From Candidatus Methanoplasma sp. (GTDB lineage Archaea > Thermoplasmatota > Thermoplasmata > Methanomassiliicoccales > Methanomethylophilaceae), in the NCBI GenBank assembly GCA_031256955.1, contig JAIRPP010000016.1, positions 124,001 to 188,000 on the forward strand: 64,000 nt of DNA, written 5' to 3'. Of the stretch, positions 23,137-31,652 are shown piece by piece. The notes under the pieces are model-generated. The model worked only from the letters and a program-made list of their open reading frames with translations, was not told the origin of the DNA and made no database searches. Each line of letters opens with the position of its first letter. The first letter of the stretch is position 1. Both the position numbers and the translations under genes were made by a program.

Positions 23137-24138
23137 GTGGCGGCCTGCCTGGCGGTCGCGTTCCTGACCATGGGGTTCGAGCTGTCGTCCGGCAAGTACG
23201 GCATAGGCTTCCTGGAATCCTACGGCGTGCTGGCGGACCACATCATGGGCGCCCCCCCGTACGATTCCATGAAGGACTACGTCATATGGGACCTCCGCTT
23301 CCCGCGCGCCATAGCGGGGGTGGCCGTGGGCGCGGGGCTCGGGGTGTGCGGCGCCGCCATGCAGAGCGCCATGAAGAACCCGCTGGCGGACCCGTACACC
23401 ACTGGGATAGCGTCGGGGGCGTCCTTCGGCGCGTGCCTGGCGATAGTGCTGGGCCTGAGCATCGTGCCCGGGCTGTACGGTGAGAGCGCGACGATAGTCA
23501 ACGCGTTCGCCTTCTCCCTCATACCCGCGGCGATAATCATCCTGGTCTCCAGGTTCAAGGCGAGCGCGACCCCCGCGACCATGATACTCATAGGGATCGC
23601 CGTGATGTACGTCTTCACCGCGGCGACCACCATGATGAAGGTGACCGCGTCGGAGGAGTCGCTGGCGGAGATATACATATGGAACGTCGGGACCCTCGGG
23701 AAGGCGGGATGGGGCAACGTGTGGCTCATGGTCGCGGCCGCCGCCGCGGGCATAGCGGCGTTCGTCGCGCTGGCCAGGAGGCTGAACGTGCTGGTGATGT
23801 GCGACAGGGGCGCGGTGGCCCTGGGGGTGGACCCCAAGAGGACCAGGATGGCGACCCTGGGCGCGGTGTCCCTCGTGACCGCCGTGCTCGTGGGGTTCTC
23901 CGGCACGATAGGGTTCGTAGGGCTGGTCGCGCCGCACATGGTCAGGATGTTCCTCGGATCGGACAACAGGTACCTGGTCCCCGCGTCGGCGGCGTTCGGC
24001 GCGATGATGCTGCTGGCGGCGGACTGCGTGGCGAAGAGCGCGGGGTCCACCGGGCTCCCGGTGGGGACGATAACCGCGCTGATCGGCGGGCCGCTGTTCC
24101 TGTACCTCCTGATCAAGCAGAGCAAATACAGCTGGTGA
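23137..24138 (+). CDS. FecCD-family ABC transporter permease (2), 5' end uncertain
   Basis: A FecCD/BtuC-type permease (333 residues as called) with RFPRAIAGVAVGAGLGVCG, NPLADPYTTGIASG and GFVGLVAPHMVR. The only standard start in frame is the GTG at 23137, which falls inside the first membrane helix. The in-frame sequence upstream (about 23065-23136) reads TLSEFRSAYLRYLSKKVLF, clearly the expected cytoplasmic N-terminus by comparison with permease 1, but no ATG, GTG or TTG opens it. A one-base change near 23063-23068 would place a GTG at the stop of permease 1. So this is either a sequencing or assembly slip, a real frameshift, or coupled initiation at a nonstandard codon. Confidence 0.85.
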   Translation: MAACLAVAFLTMGFELSSGKYGIGFLESYGVLADHIMGAPPYDSMKDYVIWDLRFPRAIAGVAVGAGLGVCGAAMQSAMKNPLADPYTTGIASGASFGACLAIVLGLSIVPGLYGESATIVNAFAFSLIPAAIIILVSRFKASATPATMILIGIAVMYVFTAATTMMKVTASEESLAEIYIWNVGTLGKAGWGNVWLMVAAAAAGIAAFVALARRLNVLVMCDRGAVALGVDPKRTRMATLGAVSLVTAVLVGFSGTIGFVGLVAPHMVRMFLGSDNRYLVPASAAFGAMMLLAADCVAKSAGSTGLPVGTITALIGGPLFLYLLIKQSKYSW

Positions 24139-24161
24139 CTCGGAGGCGCGCGGGCCCCGCG

Positions 24162-25064
24162 TCACGATCCCGGATCCGGCGCGAAATGGCCCATGACCGC
24201 CCTGGCGACGTGCTCCGCCAGCTTCACGGGCACCGCGTTCCCGATCATCTGCTCGTTCTCCGTCTTGGACCCCGTCCATACGAACGACGGCGGGAACGTC
24301 TGCACCATGGCGCGCTCCAGGGTCGTCAGCGGGCGGACGCCGTCCCCCGGCGGGCACGCGTCGCCGGGATTGCCCCGGTACCCCTTCGGGACGGGCCTGT
24401 TGACCCCCCTCATGGTGGGGGCGGGCTCGTCCACGGAGAATATCGCCCTCCTGGAGTAGTTCCTGGGATGCCTGTAGTAGAACTCGAACCCCAGCGAGCC
24501 TCCCGAGTGCTCCCTCAGCGTCAGCGGCCTCTCGGCGAGGCCCCTCCGGAGCCCCTCGGCCATGAACCCGTCGGCCTCGCCCAGCGCGCCCACGCATATG
24601 AGCCTCTTGCGGCTCTGCGGCACCCCGCAGAGCGACGCGTCCAGCACCGCCTCCGTGAGCCCGTACCCGGCCCCCTTGAAGATCTCCCTCGCCTCCCCGT
24701 AGGCCCCGCTCCTCAGGGACCTGGCGACGTTCTCCATCACGAACAGCCTCGGGCGGACCGCGTCCACTATCCTCGCGTAGCACACCGTCAGGCTCGCCCT
24801 GTCCGATTCGACGCGCTTGCCCGCGGATGAGAAGTCCTGGCACGGCGGGCCCCCGATTATGGCGTCGGGGCGGTCGGACGCGATCGCCGGTATGGCGGAG
24901 GCCATGTCGGACAGGTCCGCCTTCCTGACGGGATGGCGGAAGTTGGCCGAATAGCACTCCACCGCCGCGTCCCAATACTCGTACGCGGCCACGATCTCGA
25001 ACCCCGCGTTCTGGAACCCGAGGGACATCCCGCCGCATCCCGAGAACAGCTCCACCGCGCGCAT
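24162..25064 (-). CDS. DNA (cytosine-5)-methyltransferase
   Basis: A 300-residue C5-cytosine methylase. Motif I is MRAVELFSGCGGMSLGF at the N-terminus; motif IV GPPCQDFSSAGKR holds the catalytic cysteine; motif VI MENVARSL, motif VIII QSRKRLI and the closing NAVPVKLA are all present, so it looks active. The target recognition region is short. No restriction endonuclease gene lies beside it. I start at ATG 25064, with GAGG eight bases upstream; a TTG at 25085 would add seven residues. It is divergent from the DUF368 gene. Confidence 0.9.
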   Translation of the reverse strand: MRAVELFSGCGGMSLGFQNAGFEIVAAYEYWDAAVECYSANFRHPVRKADLSDMASAIPAIASDRPDAIIGGPPCQDFSSAGKRVESDRASLTVCYARIVDAVRPRLFVMENVARSLRSGAYGEAREIFKGAGYGLTEAVLDASLCGVPQSRKRLICVGALGEADGFMAEGLRRGLAERPLTLREHSGGSLGFEFYYRHPRNYSRRAIFSVDEPAPTMRGVNRPVPKGYRGNPGDACPPGDGVRPLTTLERAMVQTFPPSFVWTGSKTENEQMIGNAVPVKLAEHVARAVMGHFAPDPGS

Positions 25065-25126
25065 CTCCGGAACCTCGCCAGGCAATGCATGATCATGTTC
25101 TTAAACGTCTTCCGCATGTCCCCCTC

Positions 25127-25999
25127 ATGGAGACGGCCAGGTCATCGATTCGGAATTTCGTGGTGGGGGCGCTCGTCGGCGTGGTGTCCATGCTGCCGGG
25201 CATAAGCGGGGCCATCCTGGCGGTCTGCTTCAAAGTATACGAGAGGGCCATCCACGACATAGCGCACGTCAGGGAGGTCTTCAGGGCCGAGTTCTGGTTC
25301 CTCGCGGCCATAGGCGCAGGGATACTCGCGGGGATGTTCGCGGGGGCCCTCGCCCTGGACTTCTTCCTCGAGAACTACCGCATGATGACGATCTTCGCCG
25401 CCGCGGGCCTGATACTGGGGCAGCTGCCCATGCTGCACAGGGAGTCCGGCGGGCTGAGGGGCGCGTCTGCGGGGAACGCGGCCGCGCTGTCCCTCGGGCT
25501 GCTCCTAGCCGCGTTCCTGCTGGCGCTCAACGTCGCAGGGATCGTGGACACCAGCGGGGGGTCTTCCGACAGGGACCTCATGTCCGACGGCGCCGCGTCC
25601 TACGGATACATGATCGCGATAGGCCTCATCATGGCCGTGTCCAAGCTCGTCCCGGGCATAAGCGGGGCGACGGTCCTGCTGGCGATGGGGCTGATGGACC
25701 CCCTCACGAAGGGGGTCGCCGGATTCGACATGCCCCTCCTGGCCGCGTTCGGGCTGGGGCTGGTCGGGGGGATACTGCTGTTCTCCAAGGCTGTGGACTT
25801 CGCGCTCGCCCGCTGCCGCCGCTCCACGTACATGCTCATACTCGGCCTGACGGTCGGGTCGCTGTTCCTGATAGCCTACGACGGGGTCGGGCTGGCCGGC
25901 GGCGCGTCCGACCTCGCGGTCGGGGCGATAGCCGCCGCGGCGGGAGCCGCGGTCAGCCTCTGGATGGCCTGGATAGGGGACAGGGCGAAGACGGCGTGA
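25127..25999 (+). CDS. DUF368 membrane protein (polyprenyl-phosphate transporter family)
   Basis: A 290-residue membrane protein with the duplicated signature PGISGA (MLPGISGAILAV and LVPGISGATVLL) that defines DUF368. Bacterial members (PopT) recycle undecaprenyl phosphate across the membrane; in an archaeon the lipid would be dolichyl or another polyprenyl phosphate used in glycosylation. Eight or so membrane helices. I start at ATG 25127, about 26 bp after a TATA-like TTCTTAAACG, consistent with a leaderless message; the track start at 25085 overlaps the divergent gene's promoter. Confidence 0.85.
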   Translation: METARSSIRNFVVGALVGVVSMLPGISGAILAVCFKVYERAIHDIAHVREVFRAEFWFLAAIGAGILAGMFAGALALDFFLENYRMMTIFAAAGLILGQLPMLHRESGGLRGASAGNAAALSLGLLLAAFLLALNVAGIVDTSGGSSDRDLMSDGAASYGYMIAIGLIMAVSKLVPGISGATVLLAMGLMDPLTKGVAGFDMPLLAAFGLGLVGGILLFSKAVDFALARCRRSTYMLILGLTVGSLFLIAYDGVGLAGGASDLAVGAIAAAAGAAVSLWMAWIGDRAKTA

Positions 26000-26002
26000 G
26001 CC

Positions 26003-26085
26003 GCGCCGTGCCTCTCCGCGATGGGGCATACTGTGTCGCGCATCTCGCCTATCTCGTACGCCTTGTCGGAAACGGGGCGACCCAT
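26003..26085 (-). pseudogene. Possible remnant of a MNT-type nucleotidyltransferase 5' end
   Basis: The minus-strand frame reads DKAYEIGEMRDTVCPIAERHG, which resembles the first 25 residues of small MNT-type nucleotidyltransferases (normally followed by a YLFGSYARGE motif). Here the frame runs into the 3' end of the DUF368 gene before that motif, so only a fragment is left. The assignment rests on a short stretch. Confidence 0.3.
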
Positions 26086-26301
26086 CGGTGTGCGCATAGC
26101 CCACATGGATAAAACGATCTGCTCAGATGCACGCGAAGCGAAGTGATGGAAAACAGGGCGGACGGGATGGATGGGTGTGCTTTGTCCGCCCTGGGGACGA
26201 TGCGCTTTGGAGATGCACCCGTCTCGATCTATCCATCTCCGAAGGGGTATTTCAAACGGGGCCCGGAGGGGTCGCCGAAAGTGGGCCGGAACCCGAAAGC
26301 G
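26086..26301. other. Intergenic region without recognised content
   Basis: About 215 bp upstream of the fragment and downstream of the archaeosine synthase gene. Small open frames on both strands are uninformative. A repeated GGATGGATGG-like stretch and the pair GGGCGGAC...GTCCGCCC (about 26157-26200), which can form a hairpin, are the only structures seen. Confidence 0.4.
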
Positions 26302-27987
26302 TCACTTGCGCTTGTGGCGGATCTTGACGGCTATGCCCCTGCGCAGCTCCTCCATCTCCCTGCCGGACATCTCCGCCACGCCCACCCCGGCCACCTCCCC
26401 GTTCCTGACGACGATCGCCTCGTCCCCTATCCTTATGCGGCGGTCGGCCGATTCGACCCCGACCGCGAACAGGTTGCCCTTCATCTCGAAGTCGGTCATC
26501 TCCACCGCGTTGGAGACCCGCGCCAGGGCCTCCGCGCCCTCCAGGGTGAGGGAGACCATCCCCCTCTCCGGGGTCAGCATGCCCAGCTGGACCTTGTTGC
26601 TCCTGTCGGACGGGTCCTCGCGGATGATCTTCCAGTACGGGAACTTGCCTATGGCGTAGGTGTCCGCGTCCATGATCGCGTCCGCCCCCTCCCTCCCGAA
26701 CTGGAACGCCAGGACGGACTTCGCCATCTCCCTCCTCTCGGTGAAGTCGCTGGCGGGCTCCATCCCCCTGGTGGCCTCCCTCAGCGCGGAGTCCAGCCTC
26801 TTCAGCGACGCGGGGGACGCGGGGTCCCCCACGGCGGTGCGCGTCATGTCCGCCACGCCGTCGAGGACGTCTCCGTCCAGATGCGATATGACCGAATCGT
26901 ACCCCTGCGCTATGAGGGCGGAGACCATGCCCCTTATCATCGCCCTCTCCTCGCACTTCCACTCGCCCGTGACCGGTATGTCGTACGAGTTGGCGGGGTA
27001 CATGACGTCCAGCTCCCTCGGGACGATCCCCAGGGGGGACGTCACCACGACCTCGTGGACGAGCGTGTCGTGCCTGGCGGTGTGTATGGCGGACGCGAAC
27101 GCCTTGTGGGACTTGGACGTGTGGTACGGCTTCTTGGCGGAGCACGGGAGCAGGAGCAGGACGCGCTTGTGCGGGGGCTTGGAGTAGCGCTCGGCGATCC
27201 TGTCCCTGTGCCTGCGCAGGTCCGGCCTCCTGAGCGCCTGCGTGGTGTTGCAGGCGAACCTCCCGCCGACCGTCGGGCACGCCTCCTCCTGGTACGCGTA
27301 GGCGGCGTCGTCGAATATCCTGAGGGCCGCGACGGACGAGGTGGACGAGGGGGCGCGCTGGTCTACCAGCTCCCTCAGCCTCCCGGCGGCTGTGAACGCC
27401 CTCGCCTTCGCGCACTCCGCCTCCAGGTCCGACGCGTTCTCATCGGACACGTCCCTGTCGGCGCGGGCCTCCCCCTCGGGCATGAGCCTGGCGCCCCTGA
27501 TCCCCGCGGCGATCGCCAGGGAGCCGTCGAAGACGTCCACGCCCATGTACGTGAGCAGGGCGATCGTCGACGGCTCCGCTATGCCCAGCATGCACAGCAG
27601 GCGGCCCGGGCCGGCCGCCTCCCTGAGCCTCACCACCGACTCCGCCAGCCTCCTGGGGCTCCCGCGGAGCTCGAACGCGTTGGGGACCACCACCATCTCG
27701 GCGTCGCAGGGGATGGCCAGGGGGTCCGGCAGCGGGAGCCTGGCGACGCACACGGGCCCGAACGAGGCGGGGCCCGAGGACTGCCTGGACGAGGCGGTGG
27801 GCATGACGGGGGGGTCCAGCGGGGCCTCCGCGCCCATCAGCCTCAGCACCCTGGAGGATCCGTCGCGCGACACGCTCACGGGGCCCTCCGAAGACATGAC
27901 GAACGGGGTCGAGACGGACTCGCCCCCCCTCTTGTATTCGCAGATCCTCCCGCGGTGCGATCTCGCGACGACCTCTAACATGGCCAT
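26302..27987 (-). CDS. arcS: Archaeosine synthase (ArcS/TgtA2)
   Basis: A 561-residue protein that converts preQ0 at position 15 of archaeal tRNAs to archaeosine. The N-terminal half is a degenerate tRNA-guanine transglycosylase-like domain, the central ArcS core carries the lineage-specific PCSAKKPYHTSKSHKAF motif (about residues 300-316), and the last 80 residues form a PUA RNA-binding domain. I start at ATG 27987 because the TATA-like TTAATAA at 28006-28012 lies about 25 bases upstream; ATG 27981 is equally plausible. The gene stands alone, divergent from pyrB. Confidence 0.88.
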   Translation of the reverse strand: MAMLEVVARSHRGRICEYKRGGESVSTPFVMSSEGPVSVSRDGSSRVLRLMGAEAPLDPPVMPTASSRQSSGPASFGPVCVARLPLPDPLAIPCDAEMVVVPNAFELRGSPRRLAESVVRLREAAGPGRLLCMLGIAEPSTIALLTYMGVDVFDGSLAIAAGIRGARLMPEGEARADRDVSDENASDLEAECAKARAFTAAGRLRELVDQRAPSSTSSVAALRIFDDAAYAYQEEACPTVGGRFACNTTQALRRPDLRRHRDRIAERYSKPPHKRVLLLLPCSAKKPYHTSKSHKAFASAIHTARHDTLVHEVVVTSPLGIVPRELDVMYPANSYDIPVTGEWKCEERAMIRGMVSALIAQGYDSVISHLDGDVLDGVADMTRTAVGDPASPASLKRLDSALREATRGMEPASDFTERREMAKSVLAFQFGREGADAIMDADTYAIGKFPYWKIIREDPSDRSNKVQLGMLTPERGMVSLTLEGAEALARVSNAVEMTDFEMKGNLFAVGVESADRRIRIGDEAIVVRNGEVAGVGVAEMSGREMEELRRGIAVKIRHKRK

Positions 27988-28098
27988 TGCGATGCGCGGG
28001 GGGTTATTAATCCTTGGCACGGGCGGCGGGCCCGCGGGCGCGCCCTTCGCCGGGACCGGGAGACAAAGGGTTATATCGTGACTTTAGAATGGGGACCC

Positions 28099-29028
28099 AT
28101 GGACTTCTACGACAGGGATATCGTGTCCATCCGAGACCTCGACAGGGACAGCATCGAGCAGATCCTCGACATGTCCGAGAAGATGGTGCCCTACGCCAGG
28201 GGCGAGAAGGTCAAGAGGGCGCTGGACGGCAGGCTCCTGGGCAACCTGTTCTTCGAGCCGTCGACCAGGACCAAGCTCTCCTTCGAGAGCGCCGCCTACA
28301 GGCTCGGGTGCGACGTGATAGACGTCTCCGAGATGTCCATGACGTCGATGTCCAAGGGCGAGACCCTGGCGGACACGATAAGGATGGTGGACGCGTACTG
28401 CGACGCGATCGTCCTCAGGCACCCCCACGAGGGGGCCGCGAGGCTCGCCGCCAAGTTCTCAGAGAACCCCGTGATAAACGCGGGCGACGGCGCGGGGTCC
28501 CATCCCACGCAGACCCTCCTGGACCTGTTCACCATGAGGAGGTCCAAGGGCTCGCTTGACGGCCTCAACGTGGCCCTGGTGGGCGACCTGAAGTACGGGC
28601 GCACGGTGCACTCCCTGGTGGAGGCCCTGACCCTGTTCGGCGCCAACCTCACGTTCGTGGCGCCCGAGAGCCTGCAGATGCCCTCCGACATATTCAGCCA
28701 CATCGCCAGCAGGGGGTGCTCCCCCGTCAAGACCGCGGCCCTGGAGGACGTCATAGACAAGGCGGACGTGCTCTACGTCACCCGCATACAGAGGGAGAGG
28801 TTCCCGGACCCGGCGGAGTACCAGAAGGTCGCCGGGACCTACCGCATAAGCAACGCCGTCCTGCGCGAGGCGAAGAGCGACATGATAATAATGCACCCGC
28901 TACCGAGGGTGGACGAGATCCTGCCCGAGGTGGACGGGACCGCGCACGCCAAGTACTTCGAGCAGGCGTTCAACGGCGTGCCCGTGAGGATGGCGATACT
29001 GTGCGCCGTGCTGGGGGGCGAGGTCTGA
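28099..29028 (+). CDS. pyrB: Aspartate carbamoyltransferase catalytic chain
   Basis: A 309-residue enzyme that joins carbamoyl phosphate and aspartate, the first committed step of pyrimidine synthesis. The carbamoyl phosphate loop FFEPSTRTKLSFE is at about residue 50 and the aspartate-side HPLPRVDEI near residue 265. I use the ATG at 28099 (MDFYDRD) rather than the track start at 28078. It overlaps pyrI by a TGATG junction. Confidence 0.95.
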   Translation: MDFYDRDIVSIRDLDRDSIEQILDMSEKMVPYARGEKVKRALDGRLLGNLFFEPSTRTKLSFESAAYRLGCDVIDVSEMSMTSMSKGETLADTIRMVDAYCDAIVLRHPHEGAARLAAKFSENPVINAGDGAGSHPTQTLLDLFTMRRSKGSLDGLNVALVGDLKYGRTVHSLVEALTLFGANLTFVAPESLQMPSDIFSHIASRGCSPVKTAALEDVIDKADVLYVTRIQRERFPDPAEYQKVAGTYRISNAVLREAKSDMIIMHPLPRVDEILPEVDGTAHAKYFEQAFNGVPVRMAILCAVLGGEV

Positions 29029-29507
29029 TGACCGACGCCGTGAAGATAGCCGAGACTAAGATCCCGCCCATAAGGAACGGGACGGTCATAGACCACATAG
29101 CCAACGGGCAGTCCCTCAACGTCCTCAAGATACTGGGCGTGAACGAGGGGAACATAGACTCGGTCATAAGCATAGGCATGCACGTCCGCTCCTCCAAGGG
29201 GAGCGGGTGGAAGGACATAATCAAGATCGAGGACAGGGAGCTGGACCCCAAGGAGGTCGACAAGATCGGCCTGATCGCTCCCGACGCCACCATCGCGATA
29301 ATCCGCGACTACTACATCGCCGAGAAGTTCAAGGTCCACATGGACGACAGCGTCCTCGGCCTCGCCAGGTGCAGCAACCCCAACTGCATAACTAACCGCG
29401 GGGAGCCCGTCACCCCCGAGTTCAGGGTGGAGTCCAGGGCTCCCCCCAGGCTCAGGTGCGTGTACTGCGACAGGACCCTCGCCAACGTGTCGGACAACCT
29501 CCTATGA
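29028..29507 (+). CDS. pyrI: Aspartate carbamoyltransferase regulatory chain
   Basis: A 159-residue regulatory subunit. The N-terminal nucleotide-binding domain contains GTVIDHI, and the C-terminal zinc domain has the four cysteines CSNPNC and CVYC that hold it to PyrB. Start and stop overlap both neighbours, so pyrB, pyrI and the next two genes form one transcript. Allosteric control of PyrB by CTP/ATP is expected from the family. Confidence 0.95.
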   Translation: MTDAVKIAETKIPPIRNGTVIDHIANGQSLNVLKILGVNEGNIDSVISIGMHVRSSKGSGWKDIIKIEDRELDPKEVDKIGLIAPDATIAIIRDYYIAEKFKVHMDDSVLGLARCSNPNCITNRGEPVTPEFRVESRAPPRLRCVYCDRTLANVSDNLL

Positions 29508-30034
29508 GCGCGCCCGTGCTGATCGTGGCGGGGATGCCGGGCGCCGGCAAGGAGGAGTTCCTCTCGGTGGCCGCGTCCATGGGCGTGCCCTTCGTGAGGA
29601 TGGGGGACCTCGTCAGGGAGCGCCACGCCGCCTCCGGCTCCGAGCTGAGCCTGGGCGAGTTCGCGGGCCGGGAGAGGGAGGCCCACGGGCAGGGGGTCTG
29701 GGCGGAGAGGTCCGTCGAGAAGATCGGCCCGGGCGTGTTCCTGGTGGACGGGTGCCGCGGGATGAGCGAGGTGCGCGCGTTCCGGGGAGCCGGGCGCGAC
29801 GCGGCGATCATAGGCATCCACGCCCCCCCGGCCGCGCGCTACGCGAGGCTGCTGGAGAGGGGGCGCGCGGACGCGCCGAGGGACATGGCGGATTTCGAGG
29901 AGCGCGACGCGAGGGAGCTCTCGTGGGGGCTGGGGGAGGTCCTGGCGCTGGCGGACGTCATGATCTCGAACGGCGGGTCGCTGGAGAGCTTCCGCTCTGA
30001 GGCGCGCAAGGTTCTGAGGGAGGAGATCGGATGA
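29504..30034 (+). CDS. UPF0200-family P-loop protein (dephospho-CoA kinase-like)
   Basis: A 176-residue archaeal protein with an N-terminal nucleotide loop GMPGAGKEEF. It fits the UPF0200 family, which is distantly like dephospho-CoA kinase and adenylate kinase; its substrate is unknown. A conventional archaeal dephospho-CoA kinase (DUF359) is present at 55477, so this protein probably does something else. ATGA overlaps on both sides couple it to pyrI and to the next small gene. Confidence 0.8.
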   Translation: MSAPVLIVAGMPGAGKEEFLSVAASMGVPFVRMGDLVRERHAASGSELSLGEFAGREREAHGQGVWAERSVEKIGPGVFLVDGCRGMSEVRAFRGAGRDAAIIGIHAPPAARYARLLERGRADAPRDMADFEERDARELSWGLGEVLALADVMISNGGSLESFRSEARKVLREEIG

Positions 30035-30297
30035 GGTTCACAACCATCAGGCTGTGCGGGGGCAAGGCGCTCATGGCGGTCCCGGCGGAGGAGCTGGACC
30101 TGGACCTGGCGCGCGTCGCAGACGCCCTGGAGAAGGGAGGCGTCGCCGTGAAGAAGAGGGACGAGATGATGGTGGTGGCGGAGTGGGGCGGCGCGGAGGC
30201 GACGATCTACTCCCAGGGGAAGATAATGTTCTTCCCCATGAAGGACAAGGCCGCCTGCGTCCGCAACGCCCTGGAGATATTAGAAACAGTGAAATGA
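30031..30297 (+). CDS. Conserved-looking small protein of unknown function
   Basis: An 88-residue protein I cannot name. Its order of elements (strand, helix DLDLARVADALEK, strands, ATIYSQGKIMFFP, final helix) loosely recalls half of a TATA-binding-protein fold, especially the GKxxFF stretch, but this is only a visual resemblance. The ATGA overlap with the UPF0200 gene and good codon structure make it a real gene. Confidence 0.75.
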   Translation: MRFTTIRLCGGKALMAVPAEELDLDLARVADALEKGGVAVKKRDEMMVVAEWGGAEATIYSQGKIMFFPMKDKAACVRNALEILETVK

Positions 30298-30318
30298 CGG
30301 CTTCGCCATCCAGTCGCC

Positions 30319-30795
30319 ATGAGCGATGCGCAGGGCCGTTCCGAGTTCCCGGATTTCCCGATGTTCGTCAGCCTGCGCGGGCGCAGGTGCGTCGTGGTGG
30401 GAGGGGGGAAAATAGGGCTGAGGCGCGCGGAGACGCTGCTGAGGTACGGGGCGGAAGTGACCCTCGTGTCCCCCGAGACGGCGAGGGAGCTGTCGCACCC
30501 GTCCCTGACCGTGCTGAGGAGGGCGTATTCCAAGGGGGACCTGGAAGGCGCGTTCCTGGCGGTCGCCGCCACGAGCGACCGCGAGGCCAACCGCAGGGTC
30601 GGGCTCGACGCGGCGGAGATGGGGATCCTCGCGAGCGTGGCCGACCGCGCGGAGGAATGCACCTTCAAGTTCCCGGCCACCGCGGTCGCGGGCGGGCTCA
30701 GCGTCGGGCTGGTGACCCTGGACGGGGACCATGCGCTGGCGAAGGCTTCCGCGCAGAGGATCAGGGATCTCTTCGGCGGCGGGCGCGAAGGTTGA
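30319..30795 (+). CDS. Precorrin-2 dehydrogenase / siroheme synthase N-terminal type
   Basis: A 158-residue protein with the NAD-binding motif VVVGGGKIGLRRAETLL and VSPETARELS typical of Met8/CysG N-terminal domains. It oxidises precorrin-2 to sirohydrochlorin, the branch point to siroheme, corrinoids and cofactor F430. It is shorter than Met8p and lacks the C-terminal half that can also insert iron, so a separate chelatase should follow. It lies 21 bp after the preceding gene and may be in the same transcript. Confidence 0.85.
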   Translation: MSDAQGRSEFPDFPMFVSLRGRRCVVVGGGKIGLRRAETLLRYGAEVTLVSPETARELSHPSLTVLRRAYSKGDLEGAFLAVAATSDREANRRVGLDAAEMGILASVADRAEECTFKFPATAVAGGLSVGLVTLDGDHALAKASAQRIRDLFGGGREG

Positions 30796-30832
30796 TAACC
30801 CGGCGCGCCGATGCGCAGGCGGTGGCGGGGGA

Positions 30833-31591
30833 ATGGCGACGATATATTGCTTCACATCCACGGGCAACAGCCTGTTCGCGGCGAGGAGGATAGCGGGCGA
30901 GATCGGGGCCGAGGTGGTCCCGATGACGGGCGAGGCTCCCGCGGCGAACGGGGACGGAGTCATAGGGTTCGTGTTCCCGGTGTTCTTCTGGGGGGTCCCC
31001 AACATAGTGCGGAGGTTCGTCGAGAGGCTGGAGATATCCGACCCGGGCGCGTACGTGTTCGCCGTGGCGACCTATGGGGGAGCCGCGCCCGGGGCCGTGG
31101 GGGAGATCCGGGGCCTCCTGCGCGGCGCGGGGCTGTCTTACGCCGCCAGCGTGAAGACGGTGGAGAACTACATACCGAAGTACAAGGCGAAGGATTCGCC
31201 GGGGCTGCGCGCGAGGACGGAGGCCAGGCTCGCCGAGGTCGCCCGCGACGTGGCCGCGCGCGAGACGAACCGCGCGGGCAGGCACTGGGCGCTCAACCGC
31301 GCGTTCCACAGGCTGTTCCCCGGCAGGGACCCGGGATGCGATTCCAGGTTCGTGGTGTCCGCGTCGTGCACCGGGTGCGGCGCGTGCGCCGAGGCGTGCC
31401 CCGTCGGCAACATATCCGCGTCCGCGTCCGGGCCCGTGTTCGCGCACGGCTGCGAGCATTGCCTGTCCTGCGTCCACCTGTGCCCCGCCGAGGCCATCGA
31501 CTGGGGAGGGTCGCAGGGGAAGGAGAGGTACGTGCATCCCGACGTCGGGGCCGAAGGGATCGTGCAGTTCAGGAAGGGGCGCCGCGGGTGA
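30833..31591 (+). CDS. EFR1-family flavodoxin-ferredoxin fusion
   Basis: A 252-residue electron carrier: N-terminal flavodoxin-like domain (MATIYCFTSTGNSLFAAR contains the FMN phosphate loop STGNS) followed by two 4Fe-4S motifs, CTGCGACAEACPVG and CEHCLSCVHLCP. Such proteins occur in anaerobes with redox partners that are mostly unidentified. The ATG at 30833 was chosen because the flavodoxin fold starts directly there; the track version from 30731 overlaps the previous gene out of frame. Confidence 0.88.
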   Translation: MATIYCFTSTGNSLFAARRIAGEIGAEVVPMTGEAPAANGDGVIGFVFPVFFWGVPNIVRRFVERLEISDPGAYVFAVATYGGAAPGAVGEIRGLLRGAGLSYAASVKTVENYIPKYKAKDSPGLRARTEARLAEVARDVAARETNRAGRHWALNRAFHRLFPGRDPGCDSRFVVSASCTGCGACAEACPVGNISASASGPVFAHGCEHCLSCVHLCPAEAIDWGGSQGKERYVHPDVGAEGIVQFRKGRRG

Positions 31592-31652
31592 GGATCCGCC
31601 CCTCTCGCCCCCAGCATCCATGTTTAAATAGTAATTGCCAATCATTCACAGC

